Of a stretch of 40,230 bases of DNA, positions 8,223 to 15,729 are shown piece by piece. Origin of the DNA: CAZIWJ01 sp964542855 (GTDB lineage: Bacteria; Bacteroidota; Bacteroidia; Cytophagales; Cyclobacteriaceae). The notes under the pieces were generated by a model. It ran no database searches. It saw only the letters and a program-made list of their open reading frames with translations, and was not told the DNA's origin. The stretch's first letter is position 1. Each line of letters opens with the position of its first letter. The translations under genes and the position numbers were made by a program. The stretch covers positions 1 to 40,230 of the forward strand of contig CAZIWJ010000003.1 in the NCBI GenBank assembly GCA_964542855.1. The letters run 5' to 3'.

Positions 8223-9746
8223 ATGAACCGCAGGTTACTTTTACTCGCATTTTTCATTTTATCAGGCACCAGCATGGCACAAGGTCAGGATAACAACACA
8301 GCATCCGTTTACATCAGCGATCTGGCAGATTATTTTCAAACGCCCGGTGCTTCCGTGGCCATTGTTGAGGATGGGAAGATAAAGCTCATTCAAGGTTTTG
8401 GTACCAAACAGGTAGGGAAAGATGATTTTGTTGACGAAAACACCTTGTTTGCCATCGGATCAATTACCAAATCATTTACCGCACTTTCCCTGGCTATGCT
8501 GGTGAGCGACGGTAAACTGCACTGGGACGATCGGGTGATCGATTACCTGCCTTACTTCGAATTGTATAACCCTTACGTTACACAGCATTTTACGGTGAGG
8601 GATTTACTAACTCACCGCAGCGGTCTGAAGCCGGTAAGTGGGGGAACTTTATGGTACCATACCGACCTGAACCGCGAGGAAATTATTAAGCGATTAAAAT
8701 ACCTGGAACCGGTAAGCCCTTTTCGCACTACGGCAGCCTACCAAAACACACTGTTCCTGGTAGCGGCCGAGGTACTGGAAAGCATTTCCGGCAATTCCTG
8801 GGAAAGTTTTGTGAAGGAGCGTATTTTTTCGCCGCTGGAAATGGAAAATACGGTCATCCTGCAGTCGGAACGACAGGCCAGCAATAACATTGCCTTACCC
8901 CATATCAGGGATAATGATTTCAATTGGATTACTATTGAGCAGGAAAAACTGGATAACATCGGGCCGGCTGGCTCTATGTACTCCACTCCTGGCGATATGG
9001 CCAATTACATGTTGTTCTACCTGAACGAAGGGTCGGTTAACGGCGAGCAATTGCTGAAAAAAGAGGTTTTTGAAGAGTTGCTTACCCCCCAGGTACACTA
9101 TGCTACATTCCCTGAACCCATTCACAACGAATTTACTTCCTACGGACTGGGCTTATGGATAACCCCGAAAAACAAATACGTGGTGGTTAATCACTCCGGG
9201 GGAATAGACGGTATGCGGGCGAATATGATCATGGAAAGGAAAACCAAAACCGGCGTCATCTGCATGGCTAATACCAGCGAGCGAGCACTTACTTATGCTG
9301 TAACGCATGCCATGCTAGGACAGGTACTGCAGGATAAAGATTACGCCGATTATGTAGACCAGCTAGAGGCTGGTTTCGTAGATGCTGAAACTGAATTTAA
9401 AAAGGAACTAACAGCCCGTAATCCTGCCCGGATAGCTAATACCAGTCTTTCTCTCGAAAATAATGCCTACGTGGGAACTTACACCGATAAGATGTACGGT
9501 GACATCTACATTAAACAGAATAACAATAACCTGGGAATTGCATTTTCTCATACCCCTTTGTTTACCGGAAAGCTGAGCCACTGGCATTACGATACCTTTA
9601 AAATCGATTGGAATGATCACCGGGTACCAGATGGTTTTATCACTTTTTCTTTTAATGCCTCAGGTAAAATTACCGGATTTTCCATCGATCAGCCTAACTT
9701 GCTGGATGTAGATTTTAATGAGTTACACATTACCCGAAAAGAATGA
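8223..9746 (+). CDS. Exported serine hydrolase, beta-lactamase/DD-peptidase (class C, S12) family
   Basis: This 507-residue protein has a Sec signal (MNRRLLLLAFFILSGTSMAQG) without a lipobox, so it is probably periplasmic. The active-site motifs are those of class C beta-lactamases and S12 esterases: SITK (S80, K83) as nucleophile and base, YQN at 173-175, and HSGG at 324-327. The C-terminal 100 residues form a separate beta-rich domain resembling the DUF3471-type tail found on many Bacteroidota homologues. Family members hydrolyse beta-lactams, D-amino-acid peptides or esters, and antibiotic resistance cannot be assumed. It sits nine bases after the D-aminoacylase-like gene and its stop overlaps the next start (ATGA), so a shared role in degrading peptides or peptidoglycan fragments is plausible but inferred. 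Confidence 0.88.
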   Translation: MNRRLLLLAFFILSGTSMAQGQDNNTASVYISDLADYFQTPGASVAIVEDGKIKLIQGFGTKQVGKDDFVDENTLFAIGSITKSFTALSLAMLVSDGKLHWDDRVIDYLPYFELYNPYVTQHFTVRDLLTHRSGLKPVSGGTLWYHTDLNREEIIKRLKYLEPVSPFRTTAAYQNTLFLVAAEVLESISGNSWESFVKERIFSPLEMENTVILQSERQASNNIALPHIRDNDFNWITIEQEKLDNIGPAGSMYSTPGDMANYMLFYLNEGSVNGEQLLKKEVFEELLTPQVHYATFPEPIHNEFTSYGLGLWITPKNKYVVVNHSGGIDGMRANMIMERKTKTGVICMANTSERALTYAVTHAMLGQVLQDKDYADYVDQLEAGFVDAETEFKKELTARNPARIANTSLSLENNAYVGTYTDKMYGDIYIKQNNNNLGIAFSHTPLFTGKLSHWHYDTFKIDWNDHRVPDGFITFSFNASGKITGFSIDQPNLLDVDFNELHITRKE

Positions 9747-10174
9747 AAGTTACTTACGGTGTATTAACCGCCATCCTTTTATTTTTCATGTCCTGTTCCA
9801 ACGATAATAACCAGGTACTCCAGGATCCCTTACCCCCGGTTCTGATCGACGAAACGTTCAACCTGAACAACCAGGAGTTCCTGAATTTAAATATTATCGG
9901 GGGTACCGTATCGCTGACGGACTATGGTTCACGAGGCATAATTATTTACCGGGCAGCGGAAAGGGAATACAGGGTATTTGAGCGGCATTGCCCGTACCGA
10001 TACCAGGAACGCTGTGCCGTGGTTGACGTTGACGATTCAAATTTGTTTATGATCGAACGCTGCAATGGGGTGAACTATAATTTTTTTGGAGAGCCAATTA
10101 GCGGTGATGCTACATTACCTCTGCGCCGGTACCCGGCCGTACTGGACGGGAATTTTCTTACCGTTCAAAACTAA
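9743..10174 (+). CDS. Lipoprotein with Rieske-like fold but lacking the 2Fe-2S ligand motifs
   Basis: This 143-residue protein has a lipoprotein signal (FFMSCSN, Cys18). The second half resembles a Rieske domain: YRVFERHCPYRYQERC, then IERCNGVNYNFFGEPISG and PLRRY. True Rieske proteins have C-x-H and C-x-x-H boxes. Here the first box reads HCPY and the second CNGVNY, so the histidine ligands are absent and a normal cluster cannot form in the usual way. Two cysteines at the box positions and C in QERC remain. Similar Rieske-like lipoproteins occur in Bacteroidota with unknown function. The ATG overlaps the preceding stop by four bases, so it is translated together with the serine hydrolase. 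Confidence 0.7.
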   Translation: MKVTYGVLTAILLFFMSCSNDNNQVLQDPLPPVLIDETFNLNNQEFLNLNIIGGTVSLTDYGSRGIIIYRAAEREYRVFERHCPYRYQERCAVVDVDDSNLFMIERCNGVNYNFFGEPISGDATLPLRRYPAVLDGNFLTVQN

Positions 10175-10201
10175 ACGCAATTCGCGCATTCAATGCTCTG
10201 T

Positions 10202-10224
10202 GGTCGTCATTACAAATGACGACC
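10202..10224. repeat. Perfect 10-bp palindrome with 3-base loop (REP-like, or bidirectional terminator stem)
   Basis: The arms GGTCGTCATT (10202-10211) and AATGACGACC (10215-10224) are exact reverse complements around the loop ACA. It sits in the 91-base gap between two convergent genes, the Rieske-like lipoprotein and moxR. No T-run follows on either strand, which argues against a classical intrinsic terminator, although the stem could stop or protect both transcripts. The shape (9-10 bp stem, 3-base loop) matches the palindrome at 17668-17688, although the arm sequences differ. Confidence 0.6.
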
Positions 10225-10265
10225 CATGTAATCGAGCTGTTGCAGTATGGTGTTTACACAAAAAA

Positions 10266-11240
10266 TTACTGCAACGTTTCAACGATCTGACTAACGGTCA
10301 TACCTTCAGCTTCTGCCTTGAAATTACGAACAATGCGGTGGCGTAGCACCGGTTGTGAAATGGCCTTTACATCTTCAATATCAGGAGAGTATTTTCCGTT
10401 CAGTAATGCGTGGCACTTGGCCGCCAGTACCAGGTATTGCGATGCGCGTGGCCCAGCCCCCCATTCCAGGAATGAATTGGCCGTCTCGCTGCTTCCCTGC
10501 CCACCCGGACGGGTTCTATGAACCAGGCCAACGGCATATTCCACTACGTTATCGGCAATAGGAACCCGGCGAATAAGGTTCTGGTAAGCAATAATCTGCT
10601 CCCCGCCAATTATCTGGTGCACTTCGTTTGAACCCGAGGTAGTTGTATTTTTTACGATATCAACTTCCGACTGATAATCTGGATACGACAACTGGATGTC
10701 GAACATAAAACGGTCGAGCTGAGCTTCTGGCAGAGGATAAGTGCCTTCTTGTTCAATTGGGTTCTGCGTAGCCAGTACAAAGAAAGGCTTTTCGAGCGGG
10801 TAAGTTTCGCCGGAAACAGTTACCGAATACTCTTGCATGGCTTCCAGCAAAGCAGCCTGTGTTTTAGGAGGCGTACGGTTAATTTCATCGGCCAGTATAA
10901 TATTAGCAAAGATTGGTCCTTTAATAAACCGGAAGTTTCGTTCTTTATCGAGCGTTTCTGCTCCCAAAATGTCGGAAGGCATCAGGTCGGGCGTAAACTG
11001 GATCCGGTTAAAGCCCAGGTTAATGGTAGAGGCGATAGTCTGGATCAGCAATGTTTTAGCCAGGCCGGGTACACCAACCAGCAAACTGTGTCCTTTGCAA
11101 AATATTGAAATCAATAAAAGTTCGATTACATCGTGCTGTCCAACCACAACTTTGCCGATTTCATCTGTTATGCGTTTGTAATCTTTCGCTAGTTCGTCGG
11201 CCAGTTCAACGTCGGAACTTTGAGTTTCATTCTGATTCAT
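10266..11240 (-). CDS. moxR: MoxR family AAA+ ATPase
   Basis: This 324-residue cytoplasmic ATPase has Walker A GVPGLAKT (residues 56-63), Walker B ILADEINR (115-122), the sensor segment LATQNPIEQEGTYPLPEAQ and the arginine-finger region LDRFMFD. MoxR proteins act as chaperones that help assemble or activate protein complexes, usually with von Willebrand factor A domain partners. No such partner gene lies beside it here. Instead it follows the SurA-like gene on the same strand after 20 bases, as the last member of a foldase operon. This arrangement is one I recall from other Bacteroidota. Length and motifs are complete. Confidence 0.94.
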   Translation of the reverse strand: MNQNETQSSDVELADELAKDYKRITDEIGKVVVGQHDVIELLLISIFCKGHSLLVGVPGLAKTLLIQTIASTINLGFNRIQFTPDLMPSDILGAETLDKERNFRFIKGPIFANIILADEINRTPPKTQAALLEAMQEYSVTVSGETYPLEKPFFVLATQNPIEQEGTYPLPEAQLDRFMFDIQLSYPDYQSEVDIVKNTTTSGSNEVHQIIGGEQIIAYQNLIRRVPIADNVVEYAVGLVHRTRPGGQGSSETANSFLEWGAGPRASQYLVLAAKCHALLNGKYSPDIEDVKAISQPVLRHRIVRNFKAEAEGMTVSQIVETLQ

Positions 11241-11260
11241 CAGTTATTCAGTAGGTTACG

Positions 11261-12604
11261 TCAGGGACTTTGAGCAAGTATCCGGCAATAATTATACTTT
11301 GGATAAATCTCTAGAAATACTTGCTGCTGTGCTTTTGAAAACCACTCATTCAGGGCATTGTTTTGTTTTTCTTGTAACGCAGCGTTATAAATTCGCTGGT
11401 AGTCATCTTTCATGTTCGCCTGATGAGGTTGGCTTCGGTCTTTATAATACAAAATTCGTACGGCAGGTGAACCATCATCCATACGATACTCGATGGGCTC
11501 GGTAATTGAACCGATCTGCATGGTATCGATGGTGAAGAAAATAACCGGGTCCAGTTCCTCGGTTGGAATCCGGTTGGCCCCGTCAGGACCCAGGAAGAAC
11601 CCGCCGCTGGAAGAAGTTTGCTTATCTTCAGAGTACTCTTTGGCAGCTTTGGCGAAAGTAATGGCACTGTCTAGTATTTCCGTTCGCAGGCTATCCAGGA
11701 AATCAGAAGCCTGTTCCACGTCGCTTTTAGTAGAAGACGGCTTCAGCAAAATATGGCGGCTCTTGTAAAAATTACCTCTGCGCTCCTGCAACTGGATGAT
11801 GTGGAAGCCAAATTCGGATTCAACGGGTTTGGATATTTCGCCCGGTTCCATGCTGAATACGGCTGCTTCGTATTCCGGCACGAAAGACCCCCGCTCAACA
11901 AAGTCGTATTGTCCGCCCTTTGAAGCAGATCCGGGGTCTTCTGAATATTCCATGGCCAGTTCGCTAAAATCTTCGCCCTCTAAAATTCGTTCGCGTAGCC
12001 TTGCAATCTTGGAGCGGGTTTCAGCTTTAGAATTGCTGTTTACATCGGGCTTTTTAACGATCTGTCCTACCGTAACCTCGGCAGAGAAAAACGGTAGGCT
12101 GTCCTGCGGAATCCGTTTGAAGTAGTTCTTTACCTCATCAGGGGTGATGGTAGTATTCCCGTTAATTTCCTGCTGCATTTTACGAATGGTAAGCTGCTCA
12201 CGGATATTGTCGCGCAATTCGTCTTTGAATTGCTCAATGGTTTTTCCGTAGTATTCCTCAATTTTTTCTTTCGATCCAATCTGGTTAATGAAATACTGGA
12301 AACGCCGGTTCAGGTCAGCTTCAACCTGGGGTTGTTCAACAATTACCGAGTCTATCCTGGCTTTGGCCAGTAGTACTTTATTAACCACCAGGTTTTCGAG
12401 GATATTGCATTTCGACAATCCATCGTACTGCCCGGAAGCTACGGCTTCGGAATAAGCATTTTCCAGGTCTGACCGCAGCACGATGTAATCGTCTACTTTA
12501 GCAATAATTCCATCAACCAGTTTGCCGTTCGAGCCTTGTGCCCAGGCCAGGCCGGGAAGCAGAATTAGGCTAAGGATCGCTAACCTGATATATCTCAAAT
12601 GCAT
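11261..12604 (-). CDS. SurA-like periplasmic peptidyl-prolyl isomerase with two parvulin domains
   Basis: This periplasmic foldase and chaperone for outer-membrane proteins has 447 residues from the ATG at 12604 (MHLRYIRLAILSLILLPGLA, a Sec signal ending AWAQG). A SurA-type N-terminal helical region (DGIIAKVDDYIVLRSDLE) precedes two PpiC-type domains, the first with EDFSELAMEYSEDPGS and FGFHIIQL, the second starting KSRHILLKP. The longest open frame runs back to a TTG at 12640 and another ATG exists at 12625; 12604 gives the most normal signal peptide. The gene overlaps the upstream lipoprotein gene by 35 bases with this start, so translation is probably coupled. Confidence 0.88.
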   Translation of the reverse strand: MHLRYIRLAILSLILLPGLAWAQGSNGKLVDGIIAKVDDYIVLRSDLENAYSEAVASGQYDGLSKCNILENLVVNKVLLAKARIDSVIVEQPQVEADLNRRFQYFINQIGSKEKIEEYYGKTIEQFKDELRDNIREQLTIRKMQQEINGNTTITPDEVKNYFKRIPQDSLPFFSAEVTVGQIVKKPDVNSNSKAETRSKIARLRERILEGEDFSELAMEYSEDPGSASKGGQYDFVERGSFVPEYEAAVFSMEPGEISKPVESEFGFHIIQLQERRGNFYKSRHILLKPSSTKSDVEQASDFLDSLRTEILDSAITFAKAAKEYSEDKQTSSSGGFFLGPDGANRIPTEELDPVIFFTIDTMQIGSITEPIEYRMDDGSPAVRILYYKDRSQPHQANMKDDYQRIYNAALQEKQNNALNEWFSKAQQQVFLEIYPKYNYCRILAQSP

Positions 12605-13496
12605 TATCTCGCTCAGCTTTTTCATATATCTGTTCTTCAAGTTTTTCGGTCAGCTCTATTTTACGCTTATTCACTATTATATTGATGATATCGTCCCGTA
12701 CAAATTCCAGCGGCGAAATCTGGTCTACAATTTTGTAATCCAGCAGGCGGAGCAGGTACATATGGGTTTCATCGGAACTCTGTACGAACTTATTATTTTG
12801 CAGCAGCCCGACCCGGTTGGCATTGTTTATCAGCGGCGTATTCTGAATAACTTCATCGAAATTAAGCCATACGGAATCATCCAGTGAATACTGCGTGGCA
12901 AAGCTAACACAATACGATTTTATTTCATCTTTATTCCGGTCATTCAGCAAGCCACTGAATAACCGGCGGATTACATCAGAACGGGGAGCTTCTTTCGGGA
13001 TTTTCGCAAAATACCCCTTAATAATATTCTGCTTTAGTTCGAAATCGTCCTGGTGTTCTTCGTAGTAGGCCTTGATTTCTTCTTCGGTAACCTTTTTCTC
13101 TAGTTGCTGATTAACGTAGTATTTCCTGAACTCGTAAGCAATTAGGGCGTACCGGTAATCCAGCACCTTGCGTTCCAGTTCGGCTTCATTCAGCTGGATT
13201 TGCTCAGTAGCTTCGTCGATGATCAGCTGTTTTTTTATCCAGCTTTCAATGTAGCGATCAATAATATCGGCACTGTCAGCCTGCGAAACGTCCTCGGCTA
13301 CAATACCTTCCACGTCTCTGTCGTAAAGGTATTGCTCACCTACCCGGGCTAGCGGCTCCAGTTTTTCCCCTTCAGCGGTTTCGGCCTTCTGCTTAACAAT
13401 TAAAAAGTCAGATACATTTTCGCAGGAACTAAAAATGAGCAGCAGCAGTGCTGCACTAGTTAATCTGTTCAATAACCTGTTCAAGAATACTTTCAT
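12570..13496 (-). CDS. Foldase-operon lipoprotein, parvulin/SurA-like without a clear catalytic domain
   Basis: This 308-residue lipoprotein (LLLIFSSCEN, Cys25) is mostly charged helices: an N-terminal part resembling the SurA/PrsA chaperone region (ARVGEQYLYDRDVEGIV, then IDRYIESWIKKQLIIDEA), and an EEEIKAYYEEHQDDFEL segment that in relatives leads into a PpiC domain. The following region lacks the usual FGxH signature of an active parvulin, so it may be only a chaperone. It overlaps the preceding gene by 41 bases using its ATG at 13496, and it overlaps the next gene too. I recognise the family only loosely; the position between two PPIases is the best functional clue. Confidence 0.75.
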   Translation of the reverse strand: MKVFLNRLLNRLTSAALLLLIFSSCENVSDFLIVKQKAETAEGEKLEPLARVGEQYLYDRDVEGIVAEDVSQADSADIIDRYIESWIKKQLIIDEATEQIQLNEAELERKVLDYRYALIAYEFRKYYVNQQLEKKVTEEEIKAYYEEHQDDFELKQNIIKGYFAKIPKEAPRSDVIRRLFSGLLNDRNKDEIKSYCVSFATQYSLDDSVWLNFDEVIQNTPLINNANRVGLLQNNKFVQSSDETHMYLLRLLDYKIVDQISPLEFVRDDIINIIVNKRKIELTEKLEEQIYEKAERDNAFEIYQVSDP

Positions 13497-15429
13497 TGAT
13501 GGTGACGGAGTACTTGGTTTTAAGTTGGGCTATCCATTCTTTCTCTAGTTCTTTCTGGTAGTCAGATACTACCAGACCTCTTATATCTTCCAATTGGTTC
13601 CCTTTATTTTCCAGCAACTCATGCACAAATATTGTGTAGCTGGCGGTTTCATTATTTACCTGCTGCATGCCCGGTTCAAACGCTATTCCGTTCAAATCGG
13701 GAAGCAACTGGCCCAGCGATTGCCGGGTGTAGGAATCCTGGATAATTTCAAGCTGTTCTCCTTCCGGTGAATTAAACTGGTCTTCTAGCGAAACAATATT
13801 TTCTTCGGAAAGGGGCATTTTATATTCTTCCAGGACAGTATTCAGCTCATTCAATATTCCCGCATCAGGAGCTTTAAATATAGTCATACTAGCCGACCCC
13901 CCGGTGCCGTAACTTTCTCTGTTGGCCTCAAAATAGGCCTGCAAACCGGTACTGTCTTTCACAGCCTTCGACCACACCTGATCTTCCATGATTTCAAATA
14001 ATAACATGCCTTCTTCGTATTCTCGCAGCAGCAGTCGGTAATCCTCATTAGAGTTTGCCAGATTTTCCTCCTGAATTTCATAAACGCTGGCAGTGACAAA
14101 TTCATTGTACTGGTCTTCAGTTAGTTTTGCCTTTCCTGCAAATTTGGTAAAGTCTTTTACCGAGTAAGAACGATTGCCCAGGCTGAACAGCACTGCAGCA
14201 CTGTCGGCTACCCGGCTATTCATTATATTTTCGTAAGTATCTCCGTTTGGGTCGTAACCTAATTCCTGCTTCAGGTTACTGATTACCTGTTGCTCCACCC
14301 TACTAAACCGCTCTCCCTGGCTTACGTACCGCTCAATTTTACTTTTTACTTCTTCCAGCGGAGCTACGCCTTTTTTACCTTCCAACTTCAGCAGGTGCCA
14401 GCCTACCGGGCTTTCGGCCGGCATGGATATGTCGCCCGGGTTTTCAAGTGAATAAGCCTTATCGCCAAAGCTGCCGGGCAGGTTGTTACTGGCCAGGTAG
14501 GGCAGGGTGCCCCCTTTGTCTTTGGTACCCGGATCTTCCGAGAACTGGCTGGCTAACGAATCCCACTCAGCCCCGTTCTGAAGCTGGCTGTACAGGTCTT
14601 TGGCCAGGGCCAGGGCTTCTTCATTACCCCGGTTTTTACGGATCATAATGTGCGAAACCTTAATTTCACCCCGCGCAGGCCGCTTATCATAAACCTTCAA
14701 AATATGGTACCCGAAGCGGGTACGGAACGGCCGGGTAACCGAATCGACGGGAGTTGAAAAAGCGGCTTCTTCAAAAGGACCTACCATTTGCATGGTAGTA
14801 AAATACCCGAGGTTGCCCCCGTTCTTGGATGACGGCCCCTCGGAATATTCGCGAGCCAGTTGCTCGAACGGCTCTCCCGACAGGGCCAGCTGACGAATAC
14901 TATCTAATTTCTGGTAGGCCTCCATTGTATCGGCAGGGGCAGCGTCTTCAGGTACCTCGATGAGTATGTGGGCCCCGTTAATCTCCTGCTGCATGCGGGC
15001 ATAGGTTTCTTCAATTAACTGCTGTTTAATTTTGTTTTCCAGCAGGTAAGGCTTGGCCAGTTGCTTACGGTAACCCTGGAATTCTTTTTTAAATGCTTCG
15101 TTGTTCTGAATGCCTTCTTCTTTGGCTGCCTGTACTTTCAGCTTGAAGTTAACGTACAGATCGAGGTACTCCTTCACGTCTTCTGCCAGTGCCTCACTGC
15201 CCAGGGTTTCGGCATTATTGTTGTTTTTCTGGTATACGTACAGGAATTCATTCACATTAACGGGCTCACCGGCTACTGAGAAAAGTACCTTGTTTTCCAG
15301 TTTATCCTTACTGTCGGTATCCTGAACCGAGGCAGACCGGGTTCCGGCACATCCCGCCATCAGTACCAGCAGGGCAATTAGGGTGTTGTTTACTATAGTA
15401 TTTTTAAACCAGTGCTTGGGTTTTTTCAT
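13456..15429 (-). CDS. Peptidyl-prolyl isomerase lipoprotein with tandem parvulin (PpiC) domains
   Basis: From ATG 15429 this is a 657-residue envelope lipoprotein (LIALLVLMAGC, Cys near residue 27). After a helical region (EPVNVNEFLYVYQKNN) it carries two parvulin domains. The first spans about residues 148-245 (INGAHILIEV, EQLAREYSEGPSS, RFGYHILKV). The second spans about 250-350 (KVSHIMIRKN, LASQFSEDPGTKDKGG, VGWHLLKLEG). A long helical C-terminal half of about 290 residues follows. The first gene of a four-gene run ending in moxR, it probably assists folding of secreted and outer-membrane proteins. The open frame extends to a TTG at 15441, but the ATG four codons later gives a clean signal. 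Confidence 0.9.
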   Translation of the reverse strand: MKKPKHWFKNTIVNNTLIALLVLMAGCAGTRSASVQDTDSKDKLENKVLFSVAGEPVNVNEFLYVYQKNNNNAETLGSEALAEDVKEYLDLYVNFKLKVQAAKEEGIQNNEAFKKEFQGYRKQLAKPYLLENKIKQQLIEETYARMQQEINGAHILIEVPEDAAPADTMEAYQKLDSIRQLALSGEPFEQLAREYSEGPSSKNGGNLGYFTTMQMVGPFEEAAFSTPVDSVTRPFRTRFGYHILKVYDKRPARGEIKVSHIMIRKNRGNEEALALAKDLYSQLQNGAEWDSLASQFSEDPGTKDKGGTLPYLASNNLPGSFGDKAYSLENPGDISMPAESPVGWHLLKLEGKKGVAPLEEVKSKIERYVSQGERFSRVEQQVISNLKQELGYDPNGDTYENIMNSRVADSAAVLFSLGNRSYSVKDFTKFAGKAKLTEDQYNEFVTASVYEIQEENLANSNEDYRLLLREYEEGMLLFEIMEDQVWSKAVKDSTGLQAYFEANRESYGTGGSASMTIFKAPDAGILNELNTVLEEYKMPLSEENIVSLEDQFNSPEGEQLEIIQDSYTRQSLGQLLPDLNGIAFEPGMQQVNNETASYTIFVHELLENKGNQLEDIRGLVVSDYQKELEKEWIAQLKTKYSVTINESILEQVIEQIN

Positions 15430-15729
15430 GGTTTTATTCAATTATACTTTCCAGTAACGTTAGGTTCCATCGGGTTCTTATGCCGTGAAAAATGCAATTC
15501 TAACGATTTTTTTACACATCCCATTCATCATGTGGGCATTTCCCGGTAGTGTTAAGACGGGTAATGGGTCAGTTTTACCAGTTGAAGAAACGCAACAGGC
15601 AAAACTGGGTTATGTATGGTATTTTTTGTGCAAGGTATTGAACTTGAACCTATTTAAACAATATCGTGTAAGATTAGCATCTAAAAAGTTTAAGCTGTTA
15701 TTTTTGCAATCTATTTCAAAGAAGAAGAT
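15430..15729. other. 300-base divergent spacer between the foldase operon and lysS
   Basis: This spacer should hold promoters for both directions. A lysS promoter candidate is listed separately. A GTG-started frame (15485-15739) runs through it and into lysS, but it looks non-coding: its second half is the lysS promoter region and its product is Lys/Phe-rich without pattern. No palindrome, RNA motif or riboswitch was recognised. Confidence 0.5.
15699..15706 (+). promoter_or_regulatory. Candidate -7 promoter element for lysS
   Basis: TATTTTTG fits the Bacteroidota TAnnTTTG consensus and ends 23 bases before the lysS ATG, leaving a leader of roughly 15-18 bases. A weak TTA lies at 15674-15676 where TTG would be expected. 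Sequence match only. Confidence 0.4.

Noticed and set aside
8223..9746. Antibiotic-resistance beta-lactamase
   Set aside because: The S12/class C fold is shared by many esterases and peptidases, and the extra C-terminal domain is typical of non-resistance homologues.
10202..10224. CRISPR repeat or intrinsic terminator
   Set aside because: Only one copy is present locally, there are no spacers, and no T-run follows the stem on either strand.
12605..12640. TTG start (12640) or ATG (12625) for the SurA-like gene
   Set aside because: Both lengthen the positively charged leader beyond a normal signal peptide; ATG 12604 gives a standard one. ATG 12625 cannot be excluded.
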